NCBI GenBank assembly: GCA_945952045.1
Contig: CAMFHE010000021.1
Span: 34,358 to 98,357, forward strand
Source of the DNA: an uncultured Rhizobium sp.
GTDB lineage: Bacteria; Pseudomonadota; Alphaproteobacteria; Rhizobiales; Rhizobiaceae
Length of the DNA stretch: 64,000 nt
Direction: 5' to 3'
The notes under the pieces are model-generated. The model was not told the DNA's origin, made no database searches, and saw only the letters and a program-made list of their open reading frames with translations. Made by a program: the position numbers and the translations under genes. This document shows, piece after piece, positions 7,160-15,789 of the stretch; position 1 is the stretch's first letter; every line of letters starts with the position of its first letter.

Positions 7160-9959
7160 GGAGGCGGCTCCCTTCCTCGTCGAAGGCGCAGGCGGAGACG
7201 ATGCGGGCGCGTCTGATCTGGCGCAGATGCTGCAACTCGATCTCTTCGCCCATGCGCGACAGGCCGCGCTCGATCAGCCCCAGCGCAATCGGCTTCTGCA
7301 GCGCCGGACTGAAATAGCTCGACGTGACATAGCCGGTGCTGCGCAGACCGGTCGATGTCGGCTCGATGCCGTGCGCGCCGGTCGGCAGCGGTCCCTTGTC
7401 GTCGATTGCCTCCAGCCCGACGAACTGCCGGCGATCTGCGCGGGCAGCATCCTCCGTCAGCAGCGAGCGACGGCCGATGAACTCGACCTTCTTGCGCTCC
7501 AGCGGCGCGGTGAGACCGAAATCCATCGGCCGGCTGGTGCCATCGGTATCCTTGCCGATGACGATATAGCCCTTTTCGGCGCGCAGGATCATCAGCGCCT
7601 CCAGTCCAAGCAAGCTCGCGCCAAATGTCTCGCCCGCCTGCCGCAACCGCGCCCACAGCGCAGTCGCACGATCGGCCGGCACGGAGATTTCATAGGAGCG
7701 CTCGCCGGTGAAGCTGATACGGGCAATGCGCACCGCAATTCCCTGGAAAGCACCTGAAACAACGGCCATATGCGGCAGAGCCGCATCGTCGAGCGCGACG
7801 CCGAAGTCGAGCGTCTGCATCAGTTCCCGCGCCTTCGGGCCGGTGACCGTCAAGGTCGCCATCTCGGCGGTGGCGTTGTGGATGAAGACGCGCCGCCTGT
7901 CGAAGCGATCCTGCCGCCATTCCTCCAGCAGGCCGTGGACGCCCGCCACATGCGAAGAAGAGCAGGACACGACGAAACGGTTTTCATCGAGCCGCACCAG
8001 CACGCCATCGTCATAGACATTGCCGCTTTCGGTCAGGATGAAACCGTAGCGGCAACGGCCGGGCGCCAGCGTCGACATGGTGTTGTAATAGATGAAATCG
8101 AGGAAAGGTGCGGCATCCGGCCCGATCACCTCGATCTTGCCGAGCGGCGAACCGTCGAACAGCGCGACGCCGTTGCGCGCCGCATGCGCTTCCGCCTGGA
8201 TGCGTTCGTCGGCCGGGCCATCACCGTAATAGGCCGGGCGCAGCCAGCCGCCATAATCGCGAAACACCGCGCCATCGGTCCGATGCTGCTTTTCCAGCGG
8301 CAGGCGGCGCAGCGGCTTCATCCGTGTGCCGGAGCGCGCGCCGGCGAAGGAAGCGAAAGGCACCGGCGTGCAGGGTGGGCGATAGGTCGTCGTGCCGACC
8401 TCGGGAATGCGCCGGCCGGTGAGTTCGGCCATCAGCGCCAGACCGTTGACATTCGATGTCTTGCCCTGATCCGTCGCCATGCCGAGCGTCGTATAGCGCT
8501 TCAGATGCTCGACGGAGACGAAATTTTCGCGCACGGCGAGTTCGACATCCTTGGCGGTGACGTCGTTCTGAAGATCGATCCAGACCCGTTCCTTCGCACC
8601 CGGCTTCGGCCAGGCGGCAACGATGCCGAAGTTGCGGGCGTCAGTCGCGCCAAGCTCTGCCGGAAGCTTGAAATCGCCGGCGGCGGCCCCGACCACCTCG
8701 ACACCTTCGACCGGCCGGCCGGGCACGAAGGCGAGGATATCGTCGCGCCAATCCAGCTTGCCCTGCGCCTGGCAATAGAGATGTACGCTCGGCGTGAAGC
8801 CGCCGGAGGCGAGCACGGCATCGGTTTCCAGAACGCCGCCGTCGGACAGTTTGACGGCGTTGACGGCGCCGCGACCTGTTGCGGAAACGATGCTGCGCCC
8901 CTTCAACACGCGAAGGCCGGCCGGGGCAGGAGCATCGGCGCGATAATCGACGACGGTGACATCCGCCCCGGCCGCCGCCAGCGCTTGCGCCGTCTCATAG
9001 GCCAGACCGTTATTCGTGGCGATCACCACCTTGCGCCCGGCGACGATGCCGAAGCGACTCAGATAGACGAGCGCTGCCTCCGCCGACATGATGCCCGGCT
9101 GATCGTTGTTGCCGAAGGGCAAGGGACGTTCGATCGCACCCGTCGCCAGCACGATCGATTGGGTGCGAACCCGCCACAGACGGTCCGGCGCGCCATCCGC
9201 GCCTTTCTGGTTGAGGCCGACGAGGTGGTGGTCGTAAATGCCGAAGGCCGTCGTGCCGGTCAGCACCAGAGCGCCTGTTGCCGCCAATTCCGCCGCCACA
9301 TCCAAGGCCCACTCGGAACCCGGTTTTCCCTCGATCATGCCCTCGCGAAACAGCAGGCTGCCGCCGACCTGACGGCCGTCGTCGCAGAGAAGCACGCGTT
9401 TTCCGGCGCGCTTCGCCGTGCGGGCGGCGAGCAGGCCCGCCGGCCCGGCGCCGACCACCAGCACGTCGCAATGGTGGTTTATCTGTTCGGCGAAGGCGGG
9501 GCCTTGCACCTTTTCGTCCAGCACGCCGAGGCCCGCCATCTGGCGGATGCGGGGCTCGAACAGATGCCAATCCGGAACCATGAAGGTCTTGTAGTAGAAG
9601 GCGGCCGGGATGAAGCGTGCGATGGCATCGAGGAAGGCATGGCGATCCTTCTCCGCGCTCGGATCGGCATTGACGCTGCGCAGGATCATGCCCTCAACGG
9701 CAAGCGCCTGCGTGGCGCGCGTGTTCGGCATGTCGCCGGCGATATCGACCAGCGCATTCGGCTCCTCGACACCGGCGCCCCAAAGGCCGCGCGGGCGATG
9801 ATACTTGAAGCTGCGGCCAAGCACAGAAATGCCAGCGGCCAGCAGCGCCGAGGCGACCGTATCGCCGGCGAAGCCTTCGATCACGCGCCCGTCGAAGGTG
9901 AAGCGCAGCGGGCGCGCGCGGTCGATGGCGGAGCCGCCCTCAGTGCGCCATGCCGTCAT
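7152..9959 (-). CDS. soxA: Sarcosine oxidase subunit alpha
   Basis: Predicted 935 aa, the usual alpha-subunit length. From the N-terminus: a ferredoxin-like domain that binds no iron (about residues 10-90), an NAD-binding dinucleotide fold with VLVVGAGPAGLLAARTA near residue 168, a pyridine-nucleotide oxidoreductase core, and from about residue 560 a GcvT-like domain that binds tetrahydrofolate. The ATG at 9959 has GGGAGG upstream; another ATG 8 codons earlier is less likely. The start overlaps soxD by 20 bases and the end overlaps soxG by 8, indicating one coupled transcript. It oxidises sarcosine together with SoxB in the cytoplasm. Confidence 0.97.
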   Translation of the reverse strand: MTAWRTEGGSAIDRARPLRFTFDGRVIEGFAGDTVASALLAAGISVLGRSFKYHRPRGLWGAGVEEPNALVDIAGDMPNTRATQALAVEGMILRSVNADPSAEKDRHAFLDAIARFIPAAFYYKTFMVPDWHLFEPRIRQMAGLGVLDEKVQGPAFAEQINHHCDVLVVGAGPAGLLAARTAKRAGKRVLLCDDGRQVGGSLLFREGMIEGKPGSEWALDVAAELAATGALVLTGTTAFGIYDHHLVGLNQKGADGAPDRLWRVRTQSIVLATGAIERPLPFGNNDQPGIMSAEAALVYLSRFGIVAGRKVVIATNNGLAYETAQALAAAGADVTVVDYRADAPAPAGLRVLKGRSIVSATGRGAVNAVKLSDGGVLETDAVLASGGFTPSVHLYCQAQGKLDWRDDILAFVPGRPVEGVEVVGAAAGDFKLPAELGATDARNFGIVAAWPKPGAKERVWIDLQNDVTAKDVELAVRENFVSVEHLKRYTTLGMATDQGKTSNVNGLALMAELTGRRIPEVGTTTYRPPCTPVPFASFAGARSGTRMKPLRRLPLEKQHRTDGAVFRDYGGWLRPAYYGDGPADERIQAEAHAARNGVALFDGSPLGKIEVIGPDAAPFLDFIYYNTMSTLAPGRCRYGFILTESGNVYDDGVLVRLDENRFVVSCSSSHVAGVHGLLEEWRQDRFDRRRVFIHNATAEMATLTVTGPKARELMQTLDFGVALDDAALPHMAVVSGAFQGIAVRIARISFTGERSYEISVPADRATALWARLRQAGETFGASLLGLEALMILRAEKGYIVIGKDTDGTSRPMDFGLTAPLERKKVEFIGRRSLLTEDAARADRRQFVGLEAIDDKGPLPTGAHGIEPTSTGLRSTGYVTSSYFSPALQKPIALGLIERGLSRMGEEIELQHLRQIRRARIVSACAFDEEGSRLHA

Positions 9960-10224
9960 TGTCGCCTCCCTCTCCCAGCGCAAAGGACTGCGCCACGCGG
10001 TGATGCACCGTATCCCGCTCCATGCGGAAGATTTCGCCGCAGGTCATGTGCATCCAGATTTCGTTTGCCGCCCCGCGCAGATTATGGCGCTCGTAGAGAT
10101 AGGCGGTCCATTCGCTATCCGTGACATCGCGAAGCCCTTCCGGGCGATGGTTGCCGGCATCGCCGCCGAAATGGAATTCGCTCTCGTTGCGCAATCCGCA
10201 GAACGGGCATGGAAAAAGCTGCAT
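9940..10224 (-). CDS. soxD: Sarcosine oxidase subunit delta
   Basis: Predicted 94 aa, standard for the small zinc-binding delta subunit. CPFCG at residues 6-10 and a HMTCGEIF segment with His and Cys supply the zinc ligands. A strong AGGAGG site precedes the ATG. It lies between soxB (9 bases upstream) and soxA (20-base overlap), exactly as in known soxBDAG operons. Its role is structural, holding the heterotetramer together. Confidence 0.96.
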   Translation of the reverse strand: MQLFPCPFCGLRNESEFHFGGDAGNHRPEGLRDVTDSEWTAYLYERHNLRGAANEIWMHMTCGEIFRMERDTVHHRVAQSFALGEGGDNDGMAH

Positions 10225-10233
10225 GAGAGCCTC

Positions 10234-11487
10234 CTAATGCGCGATGCCGGAGCCGGCGGCCTCGTCGATCAATCGTCCGCGTGAAAAGCGGTCGAGATCG
10301 AAGGGACGGCTGACATCGTGATGTTTTCCGGTCGCCAGCAGATGGGCAAGCAGCGTGCCGCCGGCCGGTATGGCCTTGAAACCGCCCGTTCCCCAGCCGC
10401 AATTCAGGAACAGGCCCGGCAGCGGGCTTTCTCCGAGGATCGGCGAGGAATCCGGCGTCACGTCGACGATGCCAGCCCATTGCCGCATCAGCCGGAGCTG
10501 GCGAAACGACGGGAACATTTCGAGCAGGCCGGAAATCACCTCCTCCAGCACCGGCAGGTTACCACGCTGGCCATAGGAGGGAACGCGGTCGAGCGCCCCG
10601 CCGACAACCAATTCGCCCTTGTCGGACTGGCTGGCATAGGTGCCGGTTCCCGGCGACAGCACGACGGTGTCGAGCACCGGCTTGATCGGCTCGGACACAC
10701 ACGCCTGCAACGCATAGGAAGTGATCGGTAGCCGGAAACCGGCCCTAGCCGCCAGATGTGAGGAATGGCCGGCGACGACCATCCCGGTGCGCTCGGCGCG
10801 GATCTCGCCGCGGCTGGTCCTGACGCCGCGGCAACGCCCGCCCTCGATCAGGAATTCCTCGACCTCGCAGGACTGGATGATATCGACGCCCAGCCGGTCG
10901 GCGGCGCGCGCATATCCCCAGGCGACCGCATCGTGACGTGCGGTCCCGGCCCGCCCCTGCCAGACGCCGCCGAACACCGGATAACGCGCCTCCGGCGAGA
11001 GATTGAGCAGCGGCAGCACGCGGCGGACATCATCGATGCCGAAGAGTTCGGCATCTGTGCCATTGATCTGCATGGCGTTGACGGTGCGCGCCGCCATCTC
11101 CATCTCCGCCTCGCTATGGGCGAGCGTGACGATTCCGCGCTGGGACAGCATGATGTTGTAGTTGAGATCGCGGCCGAGCCCTTCATAGAGCTTGAGGGCC
11201 ATCTCATAGAGCGCCGTGCTTTCGGGGAAGAAATAGTTGGAGCGCACGACGGTGGTGTTGCGCCCGGTATTGCCGCCGCCGATCCAGCCCTTTTCGATGA
11301 CCGCAATGTTGCGGATATTGTGCGTCCTGGCGAGGTAATAGGCCGTCGCCAGACCGTGGCCGCCGCCGCCGATGATGAGGATGTCGTAGCGCGGCTTCGG
11401 TTGCGGCGAACGCCAGGCCTGCTGCCAGCCCTTCTGGCCCTTGAGGCCCTCCTTGAAGAGCGAGAATGCCGAATAATGCCGGGTCAT
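10234..11487 (-). CDS. soxB: Sarcosine oxidase subunit beta
   Basis: Predicted 417 aa, the normal beta-subunit length, starting at ATG 11487 (MTRHYSAFSLFKEG); a longer in-frame extension to 11667 has no family counterpart. It carries the FAD motif LIIGGGGHGLATAYYLAR near residue 36 and the GTARHDAVAW segment, whose His covalently holds FMN in characterised enzymes. SoxB is the catalytic DAO-family subunit that oxidises sarcosine. It is the first gene of soxBDAG. A 16-bp palindrome 130 bases upstream (11617-11632) and a TetR gene next upstream suggest repressor control. Confidence 0.96.
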   Translation of the reverse strand: MTRHYSAFSLFKEGLKGQKGWQQAWRSPQPKPRYDILIIGGGGHGLATAYYLARTHNIRNIAVIEKGWIGGGNTGRNTTVVRSNYFFPESTALYEMALKLYEGLGRDLNYNIMLSQRGIVTLAHSEAEMEMAARTVNAMQINGTDAELFGIDDVRRVLPLLNLSPEARYPVFGGVWQGRAGTARHDAVAWGYARAADRLGVDIIQSCEVEEFLIEGGRCRGVRTSRGEIRAERTGMVVAGHSSHLAARAGFRLPITSYALQACVSEPIKPVLDTVVLSPGTGTYASQSDKGELVVGGALDRVPSYGQRGNLPVLEEVISGLLEMFPSFRQLRLMRQWAGIVDVTPDSSPILGESPLPGLFLNCGWGTGGFKAIPAGGTLLAHLLATGKHHDVSRPFDLDRFSRGRLIDEAAGSGIAH

Positions 11488-11616
11488 CGCGGACCTGCGC
11501 TTCCCGCGCGGCGGCAAGATGGCATGGCCGAATGTCGCTTCATGCGCTGCCCCATCGCTGAAATTTCGTTCCCGCCGGACTTTCGACGCCCGGTCTGGCA
11601 TCATGCGTATTCGCTC

Positions 11617-11632
11617 TGGACATAAATGTCCA
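11617..11632. promoter_or_regulatory. 16-bp palindrome upstream of soxB, candidate operator
   Basis: TGGACAT-AA-ATGTCCA has perfect 7-bp arms. It lies in the 237-base region between the TetR stop and the soxB start, where the sox promoter must be. The size and symmetry suit a TetR-type dimer. Confidence 0.45.
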
Positions 11633-11724
11633 TAAGATTGAAGCAGGCACCACAGGAAGCAATTCAAAAATCCAAATTGGTCCCTGAAATTCGGATATTC
11701 AAAAATGTACAGAAATGCCTATTC

Positions 11725-12384
11725 TCAGCCGTCCGGCTGAACCCGCCGCGCCAGCGACTCGAATGCCGCGACCTCGTCATCCGAGCCTTCGCGCCCGGTG
11801 AAGGTCAGGAGATAGGGTTGCAGAAGACGCAGCCGCATGTCGCGGTCGTCGCGCATGCCGAGCGTGTAATGGCCGATCTGCGTGAAATAGAGGACGCGCG
11901 CGCGAATGAAAGCTTCCTCATCCGGATAGCCATAGCGCAGGAACATTCGGGTCACCGCATCGACGCGCTGGTCGTCCGCCTGGTCGACAACCTCGCGCAC
12001 CGCCGCATCCACCTGCCCCCAGGACCGCACCGCCGCGTCGAGGCGCGGATTGAAAAGTTCCGGATCGACCCAGCATTCGAAGATGTGGCAGACCGCCTTC
12101 GTGACTGTCGGGGCCGGGCGAAGCGCCCGCTCGATGATCGGGCTTGTGTTCTTGCGCAGCCAGAATTCGAGCAATTCCCGGTGGAATTCGGTCAGATCGG
12201 CAAAGAACCAGTAAAAGCTCGAGCGCGACACCGCGAGCGTTTTGGCCATGACCTGGATTTTCACGCTGGCGATGCCTTCGTGAATGAGCGCCGCCACACC
12301 GGCGTCGATCCAGGCCTCGCGCGTCATCCGCGCGCCCGTTTGTTTGGAGACCGTTCGTTTTCCAGCCGGCTTCGTATCGCTCAC
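11725..12384 (-). CDS. TetR family transcriptional regulator
   Basis: Predicted 219 aa. I choose GTG at 12384, with GAGGA 6 nt upstream; TTG at 12387 and ATG at 12327 are in frame alternatives. The N-terminal TetR helix-turn-helix spans roughly residues 22-68 (TREAWIDAGVAALIHEGIAS, then KTLAVSRSSFYWFF). The C-terminal half is ligand-binding and not informative by eye. It is upstream of and co-directional with soxBDAG, separated by 237 bases holding a palindrome, so it may control sarcosine oxidation. A second palindrome (12419-12438) precedes its own start and suggests autoregulation. Confidence 0.9.
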   Translation of the reverse strand: MSDTKPAGKRTVSKQTGARMTREAWIDAGVAALIHEGIASVKIQVMAKTLAVSRSSFYWFFADLTEFHRELLEFWLRKNTSPIIERALRPAPTVTKAVCHIFECWVDPELFNPRLDAAVRSWGQVDAAVREVVDQADDQRVDAVTRMFLRYGYPDEEAFIRARVLYFTQIGHYTLGMRDDRDMRLRLLQPYLLTFTGREGSDDEVAAFESLARRVQPDG

Positions 12385-12418
12385 CAAATTTCCTCGCGCC
12401 GCTGGGGAGATCGCCTCG

Positions 12419-12438
12419 TTCGAAATATGCGTTTCGAA
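12419..12438. promoter_or_regulatory. 20-bp inverted repeat upstream of the TetR gene
   Basis: TTCGAAA and TTTCGAA are exact reverse complements around TATGCG. The site is 35 bases upstream of the TetR start, in the divergent region shared with the CorA gene. It fits an autoregulatory operator; it differs from the palindrome in front of soxB. Confidence 0.45.
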
Positions 12439-12585
12439 TGTGCCATGTTGCTGAAAGAAATCGCGACATCAAGCGTTATGGCGCGAGACCCATATCGTGT
12501 CCGCTGGCGGGCGAGGCCTGTCACCGGATCGTTTTCCGCGCTAAGCACGCAGGAGCAAACCGCAGTGTATGAGGATGGCGTCACC

Positions 12586-13548
12586 ATGTTGAAGCAGTAC
12601 CCGCCGCAAGGTGATGCAACGGACAAACAGGCGAGCAATGCATTCTGGCTCGATCTCCTCGATCCGACACCGGACGAGGTGGCGGCCGTCGAAAAGCAAA
12701 TCGGCGCCAGCCTGCCATCGCTTGGCGCACTGAGCGAGATCGAAACATCGAGCCGGCTGCGGCGGAATGGCGACACGCTCTTCCTGAGCACGCCTTCCGC
12801 CGCCCGACGCCCCGAGGAGGCGCAGGCGACCCCTCCCCTTGGCTTCGTGCTTTCCAAGGACAGGCTGGTGACGGTGCGGTTCATGCAGCTTCAGACATTC
12901 GATGCCGTCGAGAAGGCCTTTTCCAGTGGCGAAGGAGCGCCGCAATCCAGTTTCGAAGTCTTCATCCTGATCTGCGAGGAAATCGTCGATCGCGTCGCGG
13001 ATATCCTCGAACATCTCGCCAAGGACCTCAATCTCCTGTCGGTCGATGTGTTTCGCTCGGAAGACCCGAAAGGCCATCATGCCGCCCATGCCAACCGGAT
13101 CCTGCGCGAGCAGCTTGGCAAGACCGGGCGCCTGGGCGATCGCCTCTCCGAAATCCGGGATGGGCTGCGCGGCCTTGCCAGGATCACCACCTATACGGCG
13201 CAGCAAACCGAACACTGGTCAGAGTCGGCGCTGAAGCCGAGAATGGCCAGCATTTGCCAGGATATCCACTCGCTGATCGAATATGAGGAGCAGCTTTCCA
13301 ACAAGGTTCAATTCGTGCTGGACGCGCTCGTCGGATTGATCGGGATTGCCCAGAACGATCTGTTCAAGGTGCTGACCATCGTTTCGATCATCGGCATTCC
13401 CCCGACATTGATGGCCGGCGTCTACGGCATGAATTTCAAGTATATGCCGGAATACGACTGGAGCTGGGGCTATCCCTATGCCTGGGGCGTGATCATTCTC
13501 AGCGCCCTTCTGCCGCTTGTCTGGTTCAAGGCGAAGAGGTGGTTCTAG
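12586..13548 (+). CDS. corA: CorA-family divalent cation transporter
   Basis: Predicted 320 aa from ATG 12586; a GTG at 12565 with an AGGAG site 9 nt upstream would add 7 residues and is a real alternative. The large cytoplasmic N-terminal domain is followed by two C-terminal membrane helices. The defining GMN motif (VYGMNFKYMPE) closes the first helix, and a Lys/Arg-rich end (FKAKRWF) follows the second, as in CorA. It would move magnesium, cobalt or nickel across the inner membrane as a pentamer. It is divergent from the TetR gene. An open frame extends upstream to 11626, but that part is antisense to TetR and not coding. Confidence 0.93.
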   Translation: MLKQYPPQGDATDKQASNAFWLDLLDPTPDEVAAVEKQIGASLPSLGALSEIETSSRLRRNGDTLFLSTPSAARRPEEAQATPPLGFVLSKDRLVTVRFMQLQTFDAVEKAFSSGEGAPQSSFEVFILICEEIVDRVADILEHLAKDLNLLSVDVFRSEDPKGHHAAHANRILREQLGKTGRLGDRLSEIRDGLRGLARITTYTAQQTEHWSESALKPRMASICQDIHSLIEYEEQLSNKVQFVLDALVGLIGIAQNDLFKVLTIVSIIGIPPTLMAGVYGMNFKYMPEYDWSWGYPYAWGVIILSALLPLVWFKAKRWF

Positions 13549-13657
13549 ACGACCATACGGGCAACAATGACGCAGGGGCGCCCACCTTCTCCAGCGCGTC
13601 GCGCTCCCTAGATATCATTCGGCAACTGATCATCGACCTCATCGGAAGGACAGCGAC

Positions 13658-14677
13658 ATGCAGATTGGAATGATGGGACTGGGCAGGATGGGCGCGAACA
13701 TGGTCAGGCGCTTCCTGCAAGGCGGCCATGAATGCGTGGTCTACGACATCAATCCCGCCAGCGTCGCGGCGCTGGTTGCCGAAGGCGCAACCGGCGCAGC
13801 GTCGATCGAGGACTTCGTCGGCAAGCTTTCGAAACCCGCCTGCGCCTGGCTGATGCTGCCGGCCGCCATCACCGGCGCCAATGTCGACAAGCTCGCCGCG
13901 CTGATGACGGCAGGCGATATCATCATCGATGGCGGCAATTCCTACTATCAGGACGATGTCGATATCGCCGAGAAGCTGGCGGCGAAGGACATCGCCTATG
14001 TCGATGTCGGCACCAGCGGCGGGGTCTGGGGCCGGGAGCGCGGTTATTGCCTGATGATCGGCGGCCCGGAAGCGGCGGTTCGCCACCTCGATCCGGTTTT
14101 TGCAACGCTTGCGCCGGGCAATCCGGATGGCGCGAACGCAGCGGCGGACGAAACCGGGAGCACTGCCCGGCGCGGCTATCTGCATTGCGGGCCGAGCGGA
14201 TCGGGCCATTTCGTCAAGATGGTGCATAACGGCATCGAATACGGAATGATGGCCGCCTATGCCGAAGGCATGAACATCCTGAAAGCCGCCAATGCCGGCA
14301 ACCGGCCCCATGATATCGATGCGGAAACGAGCCCCTTGCCGACGCCGCAATATTACAGGTTCGACATCGACATGGCCGGGGTCTCCGAAGTCTGGCGCCA
14401 TGGCAGCGTTATCAGTTCCTGGCTGCTGGACCTGACGGCCGACGCGCTGAAGGAAGACCCGGAACTCTCTGCCTATGGCGGCCAGGTCTCGGATTCCGGC
14501 GAAGGTCGCTGGACGCTGAAGGCGGCGATCGATACCGGCGTTCCCGCCCCGGTTCTGTCCTCGGCGCTTTTCCAGCGTTTCAATTCACGCGGTGAATCGC
14601 TCTATGCCGACAAGCTGCTCTCCGCCATGCGTTTCGCCTTTGGCGGTCATCATGAAAAGCCTATGAAACCAAGCTGA
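13658..14677 (+). CDS. gnd: 6-phosphogluconate dehydrogenase, decarboxylating (short form)
   Basis: Predicted 339 aa, the length of the short GntZ/YqeC-type enzyme rather than the roughly 470-aa Gnd. The N-terminal NAD-binding motif GLGRMGANMVRRF is at residues 7-19. IDGGNSYYQDD and the catalytic segment GPSGSGHFVKMVHNGIEYGM (Lys and the HNGIEY core) are intact. It oxidises 6-phosphogluconate to ribulose 5-phosphate with carbon dioxide release, probably with NAD as in other short forms. A GGAAGG site precedes the ATG. It is 109 bases after corA on the same strand and faces the APH-fold gene convergently. It may serve gluconate or general pentose metabolism. Confidence 0.94.
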   Translation: MQIGMMGLGRMGANMVRRFLQGGHECVVYDINPASVAALVAEGATGAASIEDFVGKLSKPACAWLMLPAAITGANVDKLAALMTAGDIIIDGGNSYYQDDVDIAEKLAAKDIAYVDVGTSGGVWGRERGYCLMIGGPEAAVRHLDPVFATLAPGNPDGANAAADETGSTARRGYLHCGPSGSGHFVKMVHNGIEYGMMAAYAEGMNILKAANAGNRPHDIDAETSPLPTPQYYRFDIDMAGVSEVWRHGSVISSWLLDLTADALKEDPELSAYGGQVSDSGEGRWTLKAAIDTGVPAPVLSSALFQRFNSRGESLYADKLLSAMRFAFGGHHEKPMKPS

Positions 14678-14769
14678 GCCGCCTGGCTTTCCTCCCTCGC
14701 CATGGCGATGCGATTGCTGTCGTCTCTGCTGCACCGTTCCCGCGTTCGGTCAGCCCAATCGCATGCGAT

Positions 14770-15789
14770 TTATGTGGCGGTCGCAACGTCCAGCCCGCGT
14801 TTCGCGAAACGCTCGGCGAGAGGTCCAACGGTTGCGGCATTGTCCGCCGCGGCGTTTCCCGTTCGCGCCCGGTCGGCGATACCGACAAAAATAACCGCGA
14901 AGCGAAAGAGCGCGAAGGCGATGTGGAAGCGCTGGAGCGGCGCGGTCGCGACCGCGCTTCGGTAATAACGATCGACAAACTCTGCTTGTGCCGGCACTTG
15001 CAGCGCCGTCCGGTCAAGGCCCAGAATGCCGCCAAATTCGTCGGGAGCGGTATGCCAGGGCATGCAGCAGAAGCCGAGATCGGCGAGCGGATGCCCCAAC
15101 GTCGACAGCTCCCAGTCGAGAATGGCGACGACGCGCGGCTCGGTGGGGTGGAACAGCATGTTGCCGAGGCGGAAATCGCCGTGCGCAATGGCGACGGCGC
15201 CGTCGTCCTCCGGCAGATTGTCCGGCAACCATTTCGCCAAGGCGTCGAGAGCTGCGATGCGCGGGCTGGGTGAGGCCTGCCATTGTCCGGTCCAGCGCCC
15301 GATCTGGCGTGCGAAATAATTTCCGGGACGCCCATAATCGGAAAGTCCTATCTCAGCCGGACGAACGGCATGCAGTTTCGCCATCGCCTCGGCCATCGCG
15401 AAATACAGCGCGCGCCTTTGCCCAGGCGCCACATCCGGCAGGGCGCAATCGGCAAAGACCCGGCCCTCGACACGCTCCATCAGGTAAAACGGCGTTCCGA
15501 GCAGCGCTTCGTCTTCATGCATCAAAAGCGGTCTCGGCACCGGCACGTCCGTGTGGTCGAACAGCGCCTTGAGCACGCGGAACTCGCGCTCGATGGCGTG
15601 AGCGCCGGGCAGAAGAATGCCCGGCGGCTTCTTGCGCAGCACCATGCGTCGCGTTCCATGAGTGACGAAGAAGGTCGGATTGGATTGACCGCCGCTGATC
15701 CGATCCAGTTCCAGCACCGGTGCGGCGCCAAATCTCTCGTCGAGAAAGCGGTGCAGTCCGTGCCGGTCGAACTCCATCGTTTCGGTCAT
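14770..15789 (-). CDS. APH-fold phosphotransferase (ACAD10/LvaA-like kinase)
   Basis: Predicted 339 aa. It belongs to the aminoglycoside phosphotransferase/choline kinase fold: HGDFRLGNMLF holds the catalytic Asp and the following Asn, and ILDWELSTLGHPLADL supplies the metal-binding Asp. Many homologues sit next to acyl-CoA dehydrogenases; the characterised LvaA of the levulinate pathway and human ACAD10/11 kinase domains phosphorylate 4-hydroxyacyl-CoA. Here the start overlaps the end of the acyl-CoA dehydrogenase gene by 4 bases, strongly suggesting that the two act together. Antibiotic resistance is improbable. It is the last of the sixteen co-directional genes starting at 31278. Confidence 0.9.
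   Translation of the reverse strand: MTETMEFDRHGLHRFLDERFGAAPVLELDRISGGQSNPTFFVTHGTRRMVLRKKPPGILLPGAHAIEREFRVLKALFDHTDVPVPRPLLMHEDEALLGTPFYLMERVEGRVFADCALPDVAPGQRRALYFAMAEAMAKLHAVRPAEIGLSDYGRPGNYFARQIGRWTGQWQASPSPRIAALDALAKWLPDNLPEDDGAVAIAHGDFRLGNMLFHPTEPRVVAILDWELSTLGHPLADLGFCCMPWHTAPDEFGGILGLDRTALQVPAQAEFVDRYYRSAVATAPLQRFHIAFALFRFAVIFVGIADRARTGNAAADNAATVGPLAERFAKRGLDVATAT

Noticed and set aside
7770..10124. 784-codon open frame on the plus strand opposite soxA
   Set aside because: It is antisense to an unmistakable sarcosine oxidase alpha gene, has low-complexity Arg/His/Ala-rich translation and no recognisable domain. High GC with few stop codons in this frame explains it.
11626..12585. 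320-codon N-terminal extension of the CorA protein
   Set aside because: The open frame continues upstream but this part is antisense to the TetR gene, and no CorA family member has such an extension; ATG 12586 or GTG 12565 fits the family length.
14770..15789. Aminoglycoside resistance gene
   Set aside because: The fold is shared, but the 4-base overlap with an acyl-CoA dehydrogenase and the operon context point to metabolism of a hydroxyacyl-CoA.
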